A stretch of DNA of 64,000 bases from assembly GCA_903871605.1 (NCBI GenBank), contig CAIQHF010000005.1, forward strand, positions 90,515 to 154,514. The letters run 5' to 3'. Below are positions 35,654-44,622 of this stretch, piece by piece (position 1 is the first letter of the stretch; every line of letters starts with the position of its first letter). This DNA is from an uncultured Sphingomonadaceae bacterium. GTDB lineage: Bacteria > Pseudomonadota > Alphaproteobacteria > Sphingomonadales > Sphingomonadaceae. The translations under genes were made by a program, and so were the position numbers. The notes beneath the pieces are model-generated. The model saw only the letters and a program-made list of their open reading frames with translations, did not search any database and was not told the origin of the DNA.

Positions 35654-36817
35654 TCACGCGCCGTGCTTGAGATCGGGCGTCACCGCCTCGCCGGGGGTGA
35701 GGAAGGCGCCGGCCGAATAGACCACGCGCTCGTCGCCCTGCAGCCCCGACAGCACCGCGACGCCGGTGTCGGACACGTCGCCGACCTTCACGGCGCGCCG
35801 CACGACATGGTTGGTGGCGTCGACCAGATAGACGTAATTGCCCTGCGCATCGCTCTGCACCGCCGACTCCGGAAGCACCGGCGCGGTGGTGCGCTGGGCC
35901 GACAGCAAGGCGGTCGCGAAGCCACCGGGGCGCAGCGCGGCATTATAGGCGAGCTGGATCCGAACCACGCCCTGCCGGCTGGTCGGATCGATGATCGGCG
36001 AGACCTGCCAGATCGTTCCCGAGAAAGCCTGCGCGCCGCCGATCGGCGTCACCGTCACCGGCATGCCGACATGCACCGCGGCGAGATCCTGCTCGGCGAG
36101 CCGCGCCTGCATCTCGAAGATGCCGTCCATCGCGATCCGGAACAGCGCGGGCGAGCCCGAGCTGATGATCTGCCCCGCCTCGATGTTGCGCGTCAGCACC
36201 AGCCCGGCGGCGGGCGCCCGGATATCGAGCCGGCTGAGCCGCGCGCTCATCTCGCGATACTGCGCCTGCGCGAGCTTGACGTTGGCATTGGCGGCGTCGC
36301 GCGCCGCGGTGCGCGAATCGATATCGGCCTTCGAGATGAACCCGCGCGACACCAGCGCCAGCGCGCGATCGAGCTGGCTCTGCGCGAGCTTGGCATTGGC
36401 CTGCGCCGAAGAAATCTGCGCCTGCATCTGGCTGGTCTGCGCGGCCTGTACCGCAGGATCGACGGTCGCCAGCGTCTGGCCGGCACGCACCCAGTCGCCT
36501 GCATCGACAAGCACGCGGCTGACCATGCCGCCTTCGCCCGCGACGCCGACCGGCATGTCGCGCTTGGCCTGAAGCGTGCCGGTGGCCGTGATGCTGTCGG
36601 CGACCGAGACGCGACCCGGAACGACGACGGTGACGGTGGGGGGGGGCGCCACGGCGGCGGCCGGCTTGTGGCCGCGGCCAAAGACGAAGGCGAGCGCGGC
36701 GATCACGACGATGATCGCGCCGAACACGAAGATCAGTCGCCGCCGACGCATCGCGACGGCGCCCGCGGGATCGCCGACTTCGCCGTCTTCCTGCCAGGCG
36801 CCCGTGTCGTAATTCAT
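35654..36817 (-). CDS. RND periplasmic adaptor (membrane fusion protein)
   Basis: A 387-residue HlyD/AcrA-like adaptor. Cytoplasmic start, one membrane helix about 27-46 ('LIFVFGAIIVVIAALAFVF'), a Pro-rich linker, biotinyl-lipoyl-like halves around a short coiled coil ('QSQLDRALALVSRGF') and a beta-barrel. A run of nine C's on the coding strand encodes the APPPT linker. Upstream lies a palindrome that could hold a repressor. Confidence 0.93.
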   Translation of the reverse strand: MNYDTGAWQEDGEVGDPAGAVAMRRRRLIFVFGAIIVVIAALAFVFGRGHKPAAAVAPPPTVTVVVPGRVSVADSITATGTLQAKRDMPVGVAGEGGMVSRVLVDAGDWVRAGQTLATVDPAVQAAQTSQMQAQISSAQANAKLAQSQLDRALALVSRGFISKADIDSRTAARDAANANVKLAQAQYREMSARLSRLDIRAPAAGLVLTRNIEAGQIISSGSPALFRIAMDGIFEMQARLAEQDLAAVHVGMPVTVTPIGGAQAFSGTIWQVSPIIDPTSRQGVVRIQLAYNAALRPGGFATALLSAQRTTAPVLPESAVQSDAQGNYVYLVDATNHVVRRAVKVGDVSDTGVAVLSGLQGDERVVYSAGAFLTPGEAVTPDLKHGA

Positions 36818-36862
36818 GCCCCACCCATATTGATCGGTGCGATCCGCAGCGGATCGCGCCGG

Positions 36863-36879
36863 TGTATTATCTCAATACA
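36863..36879. promoter_or_regulatory. Palindrome upstream of the efflux operon (candidate operator)
   Basis: TGTATT-ATCTC-AATACA, 6-bp perfect arms with 5-bp spacer, extended by GGTG/CACC-like flanks. It is 46 bp upstream of the adaptor start, where a TetR/MarR-type repressor site would be expected. No regulator gene is adjacent. Confidence 0.45.
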
Positions 36880-37042
36880 TCACCAGTGGCAAGCCATGTG
36901 CCGCTCGGATGATCGGCCACTATAGCCGATCGCGCGGCCGGCGATAGAATGAACCGTGCCGACCCGGCCCGTTCAGCGGCGGTTGATCGAAACGGTGCCA
37001 CGTGATGCGATGCCGGGTCCAGCCGGCACGGAGGGAGATGCT

Positions 37043-37759
37043 ATGAGGCTTCGATATTTCACCACCGCGGCGATCGCCGTGGCGATTGCCGGTTCGGGCG
37101 TCGCGCGCGCCGATACCCCGGCGACCGCGCCGATCGCGGGCACCCGGCTTGACCTGAGCGCCGAGGGCGAGGTCACCCGCGCGCCCGACATCGCGACCGT
37201 GAGCGCGGGCGTGGTCACGCAATCGTCCAGCGCGGCGGCCGCGATGGCGGACAATGCCAAGCGCATGGCGGCCGCGATCGCGGCGCTGCGCCACGCGGGC
37301 GTCGCCGACAAGGACATCCGGACCTCGGCGCTCAGCCTTCAGCCGCAATATCGCTACGCCGACAACCAGCCGCCGGCCATAACCGGCTATCAGGCGACCA
37401 ACCAGCTCACCATCACCTTCCGCGACATCGCGCGGACCGGCGCGATCCTCGACGCGCTGGTCGGCCAGGGGGTCAATCAGATCAGTGGCCCCGACTTCGC
37501 GCTCGAACATCCCGACGCGGCGCTCGACGAAGCGCGGGCGCAGGCGATGCAGAAGGCGCGCGCACGCGCTGACGTCTATGCCAGGGCAGCGGGGCTTGCG
37601 GTCAGGCGGATCGTCGCGATCAGCGAGGCGGGCGGCTATTCGCCCGCGCCGCAGCCGCGCGTGTTCATGATGGCGCGCGCCGAGAAGGCCTCGAGCGACA
37701 TCCAGCCTGGCGAGGAGAAGATCGGCGTGACGCTGCAGGTGACATTCGAGCTGCAATAG
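37043..37759 (+). CDS. SIMPL-domain periplasmic protein
   Basis: A 238-residue protein with a signal peptide ending 'GVARA|D' and a SIMPL (DUF541) domain: 'LDLSAEGEVTRAPDIATVSAG', 'TSALSLQPQYRY' and 'KARARADVYARAAGL'. These proteins are periplasmic or envelope-associated, with a stress-related but unclear role. GGAGG 8 bp upstream supports the ATG at 37043. Confidence 0.88.
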   Translation: MRLRYFTTAAIAVAIAGSGVARADTPATAPIAGTRLDLSAEGEVTRAPDIATVSAGVVTQSSSAAAAMADNAKRMAAAIAALRHAGVADKDIRTSALSLQPQYRYADNQPPAITGYQATNQLTITFRDIARTGAILDALVGQGVNQISGPDFALEHPDAALDEARAQAMQKARARADVYARAAGLAVRRIVAISEAGGYSPAPQPRVFMMARAEKASSDIQPGEEKIGVTLQVTFELQ

Positions 37760-37837
37760 CGACGGAGGCCGGCCCATCACGGTCCGCACTGCGGTCCACC
37801 GGACGTGTAGCCCTATCGTTCGCGGTGGCCGGCAAAT

Positions 37838-37870
37838 AAAAAAAGGCCGCGCGCCTTGCAGCGCGCGGCC
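37838..37870 (-). terminator. Rho-independent terminator of the GlsB/YeaQ gene
   Basis: A perfect 10-bp stem GGCCGCGCGC / GCGCGCGGCC with loop CTTGCA (plus-strand 37845-37870). On the minus strand it is followed by seven T's. It lies 18 bp past the stop. Confidence 0.9.
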
Positions 37871-37887
37871 TCTTCGGCATCAGTCGA

Positions 37888-38142
37888 TCAGCGGACCGAG
37901 CCGCGACGTACCAGGTTAACGATCGCAAGCAGGATGACCGCGCCGACGAACGCCTCGATCAGCGCCGGCAGCGTGAAGTCCATATTGTTCATGTCGTGGT
38001 TGAAGATGATGCCACCGATGAAGGCACCAACGATGCCGACGACGATGTTGAGGATGATGCCCTGCTGACCGTCGGTGCGCATCAGGATGCTGGCGAGCCA
38101 GCCGATGATGCCGCCCAGGATCAGCCAAATGATGATTGCCAT
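37888..38142 (-). CDS. GlsB/YeaQ/YmgE-family stress-response membrane protein
   Basis: An 84-residue, very hydrophobic protein, with 'IIIWLILGGIIGWLASILM' then 'GIILNIVVGIVGAFIGGIIF', the transglycosylase-associated protein family signature, and a third helix. Induced by envelope or osmotic stress in relatives. Ends at a strong terminator. Confidence 0.92.
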   Translation of the reverse strand: MAIIIWLILGGIIGWLASILMRTDGQQGIILNIVVGIVGAFIGGIIFNHDMNNMDFTLPALIEAFVGAVILLAIVNLVRRGSVR

Positions 38143-38313
38143 ATTCTGTCTCCTCCACCGCCGCAGACCCTGTTGTAATGATGCGGCTTTCCGGTGGGTT
38201 GATACGCATGAGCAACAAGTCTGTTCCTGCGGAGCGTTTCCGATGTGCGGCGAATCGAAACGGCCGCGGCATCGGAATGCGCACGGCCGTTCGTCTATCG
38301 CGTCGATTGCAGG

Positions 38314-38613
38314 TCAGTATTTCTGCTGACGCTCGTACATCGACTTATAATATTGGATCCGCGTCACGCGCAGCCCGTGCATCCCCGATCGATCGACCGC
38401 GCGCTGCCAGCTGGCGAATTCCTCGAGGCTGAGCGCGTAGCGCGCGCACACCTCGTCGACCGTGAGCAGGCCGCCCGCGACCGCCGCGACGACCTCGGCC
38501 TTGCGGCGCACGACCCAGCGCCGCGTTTCGGGCGGGGGGAGACTGTCCAGCGTGAGCGGTTCGCCGAGCGGACCGATCACTTGTGCCGGACGAAATTTCT
38601 GGTTCTCGATCAT
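38314..38613 (-). CDS. sciP: CtrA inhibitor SciP (DUF1153)
   Basis: A 99-residue DUF1153 protein: 'PLTLDSLPPPETRRWVVRRK', 'LLTVDEVCARYALSLEEF' (helix-turn-helix) and 'GLRVTRIQYYKSMYERQ'. In Caulobacter SciP binds CtrA at promoters and blocks transcription of cell-cycle and motility genes. The ATG at 38613 has GAGG 5 bp upstream; an upstream in-frame start at 38640 has no such site. Confidence 0.92.
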   Translation of the reverse strand: MIENQKFRPAQVIGPLGEPLTLDSLPPPETRRWVVRRKAEVVAAVAGGLLTVDEVCARYALSLEEFASWQRAVDRSGMHGLRVTRIQYYKSMYERQQKY

Positions 38614-38741
38614 GGGTACCTCAAACTGGGCCGCAGCCAACGATGCTCCCCCATCGTCTTCCGCGCTTGTAACGCCAGGCTGTTGAAGGATCGCTAAAGC
38701 GCCAAGGTAAAACTCCGCTTCATCAATCCTAACGACGCACC

Positions 38742-38999
38742 CTAACGATGGTCCTTGACCGCGGCGCGCGCGACGTGCGGATGAAAGCTGCCGTCGAGCG
38801 CGTCGGCGGCCTCCGCATCATGCGTCGCGAACACCTCGATCAGCGCGGCCAGCGACGTATCGAAGCGCCGGCGGCGCTGTCGCGCGATCCGCTGTGCGAG
38901 CAACGCGGTCGGGCTCGCGGCCTGGCTCACCGCCGCACCGGCGACGAGGAGCGCGTGATCGAACGCGGCATCGGCCGTGTTGGGGCGGAACTCGTCCAT
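38742..38999 (-). CDS. Uncharacterised small protein
   Basis: An 85-residue helical protein starting MDEFRPNTADAAFDHALLVA, with a basic 'RIARQRRRRFD' centre. No domain recognised. It lies between sciP and the divergent mnmA. It could be a spurious frame, but its composition and position are gene-like. Confidence 0.5.
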   Translation of the reverse strand: MDEFRPNTADAAFDHALLVAGAAVSQAASPTALLAQRIARQRRRRFDTSLAALIEVFATHDAEAADALDGSFHPHVARAAVKDHR

Positions 39000-39125
39000 A
39001 CGCACTCGCGATGCTGCCGATAAGGAAACATGGCTCGTCGCACGCGAATGCTAAGGAATGGTTAACCCGGCGCCGGCCCGAACCGGTTTTGCGGTGCACG
39101 CGCGGATCGGCTATGCGCGCCGCCG

Positions 39126-40232
39126 ATGAACGCCGATTTCCAGCTTGGCCCCGACCTGAAGGGCCGCCGCATCGTCGTCGCCATGTCGGGCGGCGTCGAC
39201 AGCTCGGTCGTCGCGGCGCTGGCCGCGCGATCGGGTGCCGAGACGATCGGGATCACGCTCCAGCTCTACGATCATGGCGAGGCGGTCGGCCGCGCCGGCA
39301 GCTGCTGCGCCGGGCGCGACATCCGCGATGCGCGCGCGGTCGCCGACAGTCTCGGCATCGCCCATTATGTCTTCGACTATGAAAGCGCCTTCCGCGAAAG
39401 CGTGATCGACCGCTTCGCCGACGAGTATCTGGCCGGTCGCACCCCGATCCCCTGCGTGCGCTGCAACCAGGGCGTCAAGTTCACCGACCTGCTGCGCCTC
39501 GCACGCGAGCTCGGCGCGGATTGCCTCGCGACGGGCCATTATGTCCGCCGCGTCGCGGGCGCGGCGGGCGCCGAGCTGCACCGTGCCTTCGACCCTGCGC
39601 GCGACCAGAGCTATTTCCTGTTCGCGACGACTCAAAGCCAGCTCGACTATCTGCGCTTTCCGCTCGGCGGCATGCCCAAGGCCGACGTCCGCGCGATCGC
39701 CGCGGAGATCGGGCTGGGGGTCGCCGCCAAGCCCGACAGCCAGGACATCTGCTTCGTCCCCAATGGCGACTATGCCGCCGTCGTCCGCACGCTGCGCCCC
39801 GAGGCGGGCGCGCCGGGCGCGATCGTCGATCTGTCGGGCCGCGAGCTTGGCGTGCATCGCGGGCTGCTCCATTTCACCGTCGGCCAGCGCCGCGGGCTCG
39901 AGATCGGCGGATCGCCCGAGCCGCTCTATGTGATCCGGCTCGAGGCGGAGACCAACCGCGTCGTCGTCGGGCCGCGGCGGGCGCTGGCGGTGGCCGAGGC
40001 GGTGCTCTCCGACATCAACCGGCTCGCCGACGACGTGAGCGGCCCGGTGACCGCCAAGGTCCGCTCGATGGCGAAGCCGGTGCCGGCATATTTCGACGGC
40101 GACTGCCTGCGGTTCGAGGCCCCCGAATATGGCGTCGCGCCGGGGCAGGCGGCGGTGCTCTACGCCGGCGACCGCGTGCTCGGCGGCGGCTGGATCGAGA
40201 CGACGGTGGCCGCGGAGATGGCGGTCGCCTAG
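39126..40232 (+). CDS. mnmA: tRNA 2-thiouridine(34) synthase
   Basis: A 368-residue ATP pyrophosphatase. PP-loop '[13 protein letters not shown]', nucleophile Cys in '[11 protein letters not shown]', persulphide-forming Cys in '[13 protein letters not shown]', and 'HYVRRV' in between. It thiolates the wobble uridine of Lys, Glu and Gln tRNAs. Full length. Confidence 0.96.
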   Translation: MNADFQLGPDLKGRRIVVAMSGGVDSSVVAALAARSGAETIGITLQLYDHGEAVGRAGSCCAGRDIRDARAVADSLGIAHYVFDYESAFRESVIDRFADEYLAGRTPIPCVRCNQGVKFTDLLRLARELGADCLATGHYVRRVAGAAGAELHRAFDPARDQSYFLFATTQSQLDYLRFPLGGMPKADVRAIAAEIGLGVAAKPDSQDICFVPNGDYAAVVRTLRPEAGAPGAIVDLSGRELGVHRGLLHFTVGQRRGLEIGGSPEPLYVIRLEAETNRVVVGPRRALAVAEAVLSDINRLADDVSGPVTAKVRSMAKPVPAYFDGDCLRFEAPEYGVAPGQAAVLYAGDRVLGGGWIETTVAAEMAVA

Positions 40233-40237
40233 CATGG

Positions 40238-40257
40238 GCTCCTGCGTAGGCAGGAGC
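40238..40257. repeat. Intergenic hairpin repeat, GCTCCTGC family
   Basis: GCTCCTGC-GTAG-GCAGGAGC, a perfect 8-bp stem just after mnmA. The same arms recur at 52636-52655 and 52689-52708, and imperfectly near 50620-50640. It may also act as the mnmA transcript end. Confidence 0.7.
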
Positions 40258-40267
40258 ACGGCGGTAC

Positions 40268-41062
40268 CTAGAGCAGGAACCTGCCTTCGATCACGGTCAC
40301 GCAATTCCCCGTCAGCATCACCCGGTCGCCCGCCAGGCGGCACCCGAGCCGACCGCCGCGCGCCGAGGCCTGATAGGCCGTGAAGCTGTCGCACCCCAGC
40401 TTCTCGGCCCAATAGGGCGTCAGCACCGCGTGCGCCGATCCCGTCACCGGATCTTCGTCGATGCCGCCGCCGGGCGCGAAGGCGCGACTGACGATGTCGC
40501 TGTCGGTGCCGCGCGCCGAGACGATGGTGAGCCAGTCGCCCTGCGCGGCGAGCGCCCGAAAATCGGGCATCACCGCACGCACCGCCGCCTCGTCGGCGAC
40601 GATGACGAGGCCGTAGCGGTTCGCGTGCCACAGCGTCTCGATCACATGCTCGACACCCAGCGCCGACACGATCTCCGGCAAGGCCTTCGGCGATGGCGTC
40701 CAAGCGGGCAGGCTCAGCATATAGCCCGCGCCGTCGCGCCCGACCTCGAGGATGCCCGCCTGGCGCGTGCGGAACGTCACCCGCCCGCGCTGCGGCTCGG
40801 CCGAAAGGATCGCATGTCCGCTCGCCAGCGTCGCGTGGCCGCACATCACCACCTCGTTGGTCGGCGTGAACCAGCGCAGCTCGTAGTCCGCCGCGCCCGT
40901 CGTATCGGCAAGCAGGAAGGCGGTCTCGGACAGGTTGTTCTCGGCGGCGATCGCCTGCAGCGTCGCGTCGTCGAGCCAGTCGTCGAGCGGCATCACCGCG
41001 GCCGGATTGCCGGCGAAGGGCCGGTCGGCGAAGGCGTCGATCTGGAGAAAGGGCAGCTTCAT
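40268..41062 (-). CDS. PhzF-family epimerase/isomerase
   Basis: A 264-residue PhzF/YddE-like protein: 'FADRPFAGNPAAVMPL' at the start, catalytic Glu in 'ENNLSETAFL', 'CGHATLASGHA' and 'GIDEDPVTGSAHAVL'. The family catalyses proton transfers on cyclic or amino-acid-like substrates; the real substrate is unknown. It overlaps the CDF transporter by 4 bp. Confidence 0.9.
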   Translation of the reverse strand: MKLPFLQIDAFADRPFAGNPAAVMPLDDWLDDATLQAIAAENNLSETAFLLADTTGAADYELRWFTPTNEVVMCGHATLASGHAILSAEPQRGRVTFRTRQAGILEVGRDGAGYMLSLPAWTPSPKALPEIVSALGVEHVIETLWHANRYGLVIVADEAAVRAVMPDFRALAAQGDWLTIVSARGTDSDIVSRAFAPGGGIDEDPVTGSAHAVLTPYWAEKLGCDSFTAYQASARGGRLGCRLAGDRVMLTGNCVTVIEGRFLL

Positions 41063-42000
41063 ATCTCGCTCCGCTCGGCAATCGCGGCGGGCAGCGCGCC
41101 TTCCGGCTCGACATGCCCGATCGGATCGGGATGGATGATCAGCTCCAGCCCGGGAAAGGCGGCGACCAGCCGTGCCTCGACGTCGTCCATCACGTCATGC
41201 GCGGTGCCGACGCTGGTCTCGGCGGGGAGCACCATGTGGAACTGCGCGAAATCATGCGCGCCGCTGCTCCGCGTGCGCAGATCGTGCATCCCCGACAAGG
41301 CCGGGATGGTGGCGGCGACATCGAGAAAGGCGCGACGCTTGGCTTCGGGCCATTCGCGGTCCATCAGCTGGTCGATCGCGTGGCGCGCCGACGACCACGC
41401 GCCCCAGCCCAGCCACAGCGCGATGGCCAGCCCGAACAGCGCATCGGCGCGGGTGAAACCGGTATAACGCTGAAGCAGCAACGCGACGACGACCGCGGCG
41501 TTGAGCGCAAGGTCGGACTGATAGTGCAGATAATCCGCGCCAATCGCGAGCGACCTCGTCGTCGCGATCACCGCACGCTGATAGCCCAGCAGCAGGATCG
41601 TCGCGGCGGCCGCAATGACCGAGACCGCGATCCCCGCCTCGGGCGACCCCGCCGGCGTCGCATCGATCAGCGCCAGTGCAGCGCGCACCGCGATCGCGAT
41701 CGCCGAGGCGCCGATCAGCATCGTCTGGAACAATGCGGCGAGCGATTCGGCCTTGCCGTGGCCGAAGCGATGCTCCTCGTCGGCGCGCTTCGCGGCGATG
41801 TGGACGCCGTAGAGCGTGACCAGCGAGGCGACGAGATCGAGCAGCGTGTCGGCGAGCGACGCCAGCATCGCGACCGATCCCGTCACAACGGCGCCATACC
41901 CCTTGAGACCGAGCAGCAGCGTCGCCATCGTGACGCTGGCGAGCGCGGCACGACGGTTGAGCGCGCCCGAGCTCGGCGTGGCGGCGGGATGCGCGCTCAC
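41059..42000 (-). CDS. Cation diffusion facilitator metal transporter
   Basis: A 313-residue FieF/CzcD-like protein. Metal-site motifs are 'ASLADTLLDLVAS' in helix 2 and 'HYQSD' in helix 5; the C-terminal cytoplasmic domain has 'THDV'-type sequence ('GTAHDVMDDVEARL'). It exports Zn2+/Fe2+ against protons. The GTG at complement 41998-42000 overlaps the pdxH stop (GTGA); longer in-frame extensions lack family similarity. Confidence 0.9.
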   Translation of the reverse strand: MSAHPAATPSSGALNRRAALASVTMATLLLGLKGYGAVVTGSVAMLASLADTLLDLVASLVTLYGVHIAAKRADEEHRFGHGKAESLAALFQTMLIGASAIAIAVRAALALIDATPAGSPEAGIAVSVIAAAATILLLGYQRAVIATTRSLAIGADYLHYQSDLALNAAVVVALLLQRYTGFTRADALFGLAIALWLGWGAWSSARHAIDQLMDREWPEAKRRAFLDVAATIPALSGMHDLRTRSSGAHDFAQFHMVLPAETSVGTAHDVMDDVEARLVAAFPGLELIIHPDPIGHVEPEGALPAAIAERSEI

Positions 42001-42599
42001 GGGTAGAGCAGGCCTTCGCGCCACCCCTGCCCGTCGCGCGTGAACAGCCGGCGCTCGTGCATCCGGTGGGCACGATCCTGCCAGAATTCGATGCGCAGCG
42101 GCGCGACGCGGTAGCCGCCCCAATGCGGCGGGCGCGGCACGTCCGCGTCGGCGAAGCGCGCGCGTGCCTGCTCGACGCGCGCCTCGAAGGTGGCCCGCGA
42201 ATCGAGCGGGCGGGACTGGTCCGACGCCCAGGCGCCGAGCCGCGAATCGCGGCCGCGGGTGGCAAAATAGATGTCGGCCTCGGCGGCCGAGACGAGGCTC
42301 ACCGGACCCTCGATCCGCACCTGTCGGCGCAGGCTCTTCCAGTAGAAGAGCAGCGCCGCCTGCGGATCGCCCGCCAGCTCGTCGGCCTTGCGGCTCTGCT
42401 GGTTGGTGTAGAATACGAAGCCGCGGGCATCATGGCCCTTGAGCAACACGATCCGTACGCTCGGCATCCCGTCGGCGCCGACCGTCGCGACCGCCATCGC
42501 GTTGGGATCGTTGAGTTCGGAGGCCTCGGCCTCGCCAAGCCAGGCATCGAACAGTGCGTGCGGATCTGCGGCGGAATATTGTGTCATGAGCCGCCTCAT
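41997..42599 (-). CDS. pdxH: Pyridoxamine/pyridoxine 5'-phosphate oxidase
   Basis: A 200-residue FMN enzyme making pyridoxal phosphate. 'RIVLLKGHDARGFVFYTNQ' and 'QSRKADELAGDPQAALLFYW' bind FMN; 'WGGYRVAPLRIEFWQ' is the C-terminal signature. Both ATGs (42599 and 42587) have a GAGG site 6 bp upstream; either is possible. First gene of a pdxH-CDF-PhzF operon. Confidence 0.95.
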   Translation of the reverse strand: MRRLMTQYSAADPHALFDAWLGEAEASELNDPNAMAVATVGADGMPSVRIVLLKGHDARGFVFYTNQQSRKADELAGDPQAALLFYWKSLRRQVRIEGPVSLVSAAEADIYFATRGRDSRLGAWASDQSRPLDSRATFEARVEQARARFADADVPRPPHWGGYRVAPLRIEFWQDRAHRMHERRLFTRDGQGWREGLLYP

Positions 42600-42699
42600 A
42601 GCGTTCCTCGCGCTCTTGCGTTAGGCGTGACAAGGCCCAATCTCATCTGTTGCAATAAGGCAACAGTGAGTGATGGCAGGACGGCGACACAGGCACGGC

Positions 42700-43656
42700 A
42701 TGGCGGACCCATATCAGACACTGGGCGTGGCCCGGAACGCCGACGAGGCGGCAATCAAGAAAGCGTATCGCAAGCTCGCCAAGGAGCTGCACCCCGATCG
42801 CAACACCGACAATCCCAAGGCGGCGGACCGCTTCTCGTCGGTGACCAACGCTTATGATCTGCTCTCCGACAAGGACAAGCGTGCGCGATTCGACCGCGGC
42901 GAGATTGACGGCGATGGCAATCCGAAGGCGCCGTTCGGCTTCGGCGCGGGCGGACCGCAGCCGGGCGGCAATCCCTTTGCGGGCCGCGCGGGCGGGTTCC
43001 GGCCGGGCAGCGGTCCTGGTGGGGCGGCGGGATTCGACGGCGGCGGCGATTTCGGCAGCATCTTCGACGATCTGTTCAACGGCGGCGGCGGCGGCTTCGG
43101 CGGTCGCCGCGGACCGCCGCCGCAGCAAAAGGGCGCCGATGTCGCCTATCGCCTCGCGGTCAGCTTCGAGGATGCCGCGGCCCTACGCCCGCAGCGCGTC
43201 GCGCTCGGCAATGGCAAGACGATCGAGCTCAAGCTGCCACCGGGCGTCGAGACGGGCACGCAGCGCCGGCTCGGTGGACAGGGCGAACCCGGCCCCGCTG
43301 GTCCCGGCGATGCGATCGTCACGATCGAGGTCCAGCCGCACCGCTTCTTCACGCGCGACGGCGACGACGTCCGGCTCGACCTGCCCGTCCGGCTCGACGA
43401 GGCGGTGCTCGGCGGCAAGGTCAAGGTGCCGACCGTCGACGGCCCGGTGATGGTGACGGTGCCCAAGGGCTCGACCTCCGGGCGCGTGCTCCGGCTCGGC
43501 GGCAAGGGCTTCCACCGTGCCGTCGGCAGCGGCCGCGGCGATCAGCTGGTGACGCTGATGATCGATCTGCCCGCCGACGATGCCGCACTCCTGTCCTTCG
43601 CCGAGGGCTGGAGCAGCGACAGGGCACGCAACCCGAGGGCGGGGCTGGGCGTCTGA
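42700..43656 (+). CDS. CbpA-like DnaJ co-chaperone
   Basis: A 318-residue type II J-protein. J-domain about 1-70 with 'LHPDRNTDN' (HPD), a Gly/Phe-rich linker about 80-140, and two C-terminal substrate-binding beta domains ('ELKLPPGVETGTQRRL'). The zinc-finger domain of true DnaJ is absent. The ATG at 42700 (MADPYQTLGV) fits the family; an upstream in-frame ATG at 42670 does not. Confidence 0.92.
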   Translation: MADPYQTLGVARNADEAAIKKAYRKLAKELHPDRNTDNPKAADRFSSVTNAYDLLSDKDKRARFDRGEIDGDGNPKAPFGFGAGGPQPGGNPFAGRAGGFRPGSGPGGAAGFDGGGDFGSIFDDLFNGGGGGFGGRRGPPPQQKGADVAYRLAVSFEDAAALRPQRVALGNGKTIELKLPPGVETGTQRRLGGQGEPGPAGPGDAIVTIEVQPHRFFTRDGDDVRLDLPVRLDEAVLGGKVKVPTVDGPVMVTVPKGSTSGRVLRLGGKGFHRAVGSGRGDQLVTLMIDLPADDAALLSFAEGWSSDRARNPRAGLGV

Positions 43657-43677
43657 CGCCCTGATGAAAGCCGTCGC

Positions 43678-44613
43678 GTGAAAGATATCTCGCCAGAGAG
43701 CCCGGAGGCGCGCGCCGCGAGCCCGACCGCGATCGAGCGCGCCTCGGCGCGGCTGGGCGTGCCCGCGCGGAGCTTCGGGGTGATCAAGCGGATCATCGTC
43801 GGCGTCTATTCCGACGGCTTCATCCACGCGGGCAACCTTGCCTATCTGACGCTGCTCGCGCTCTTCCCCTTCTTCATCATCGTCACCGCCCTGGCGCAGC
43901 TGTTCGGGCGCTCGAGCGACGGATCGGCGGCGGTCGACAGCTTTCTTCACGTGATGCCGCATGGCGTCGCGGATCTGCTGCGGCCGGCGATCGATTCGGT
44001 GCTGACGGCACGGACCGGCCCGCTGCTCTGGCTCGGCGCGATCGTCGGGCTGTGGACCGTCGGCAGCTTCATCGAGACACTGCGCGACATCCTGCGCCGC
44101 GCCTATGGAACGCGCGCCAGCGCCGCCTTCTGGACCTACCGGCTGGGCGCCGCCGCGATCATCATCGTCGCGGTGATGCTGATGATGCTGGCGTTCGCCG
44201 CACAGGTCGCGCTGACCGGGGTCGAGCAATTCGTCTATCGCGTGCTGCCGTTCGCGGGCGAGGCGGCGGGGTGGATCGGGGTTTCGCGGCTGGTACCGGC
44301 GGTCGTGATGTTCGGCGCGCTCTATATCCTGTTCTACACGCTGACGCCGAGCCGCTATCGTTTCTCCGACTGCCCGAAATGGCCCGGCGCGCTGTTCGTC
44401 TGCGGCTGGTGGCTGGCGACGACCGCGGTGCTGCCGGTCATCCTCGGCAAGCTGGGCAATTATAACCGGACCTACGGCAGTTTGGCGGGGGTTATCATCA
44501 TGTTGTTCTTCTTCTGGCTGGTGGGATTCGGCATGGTGATCGGGGCGCATGTCAACGCGGCACTGGCGGAATCGCCCGTGAAGCGCCTAAGGGACACGCC
44601 CGAAGAGGCTTGA
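43678..44613 (+). CDS. YihY/BrkB-family inner-membrane protein
   Basis: A 311-residue protein with about six helices. 'AGNLAYLTLLALFPFFIIVTA' and 'LYTLTPSRYRFSDCPKWPGALF' are typical (the latter reads FYTLTPSRY here). GTG start. Often misnamed ribonuclease BN; function unknown. It precedes fabI by 9 bp and may be cotranscribed with it. Confidence 0.9.
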   Translation: MKDISPESPEARAASPTAIERASARLGVPARSFGVIKRIIVGVYSDGFIHAGNLAYLTLLALFPFFIIVTALAQLFGRSSDGSAAVDSFLHVMPHGVADLLRPAIDSVLTARTGPLLWLGAIVGLWTVGSFIETLRDILRRAYGTRASAAFWTYRLGAAAIIIVAVMLMMLAFAAQVALTGVEQFVYRVLPFAGEAAGWIGVSRLVPAVVMFGALYILFYTLTPSRYRFSDCPKWPGALFVCGWWLATTAVLPVILGKLGNYNRTYGSLAGVIIMLFFFWLVGFGMVIGAHVNAALAESPVKRLRDTPEEA

Positions 44614-44622
44614 GGAGGCGGC

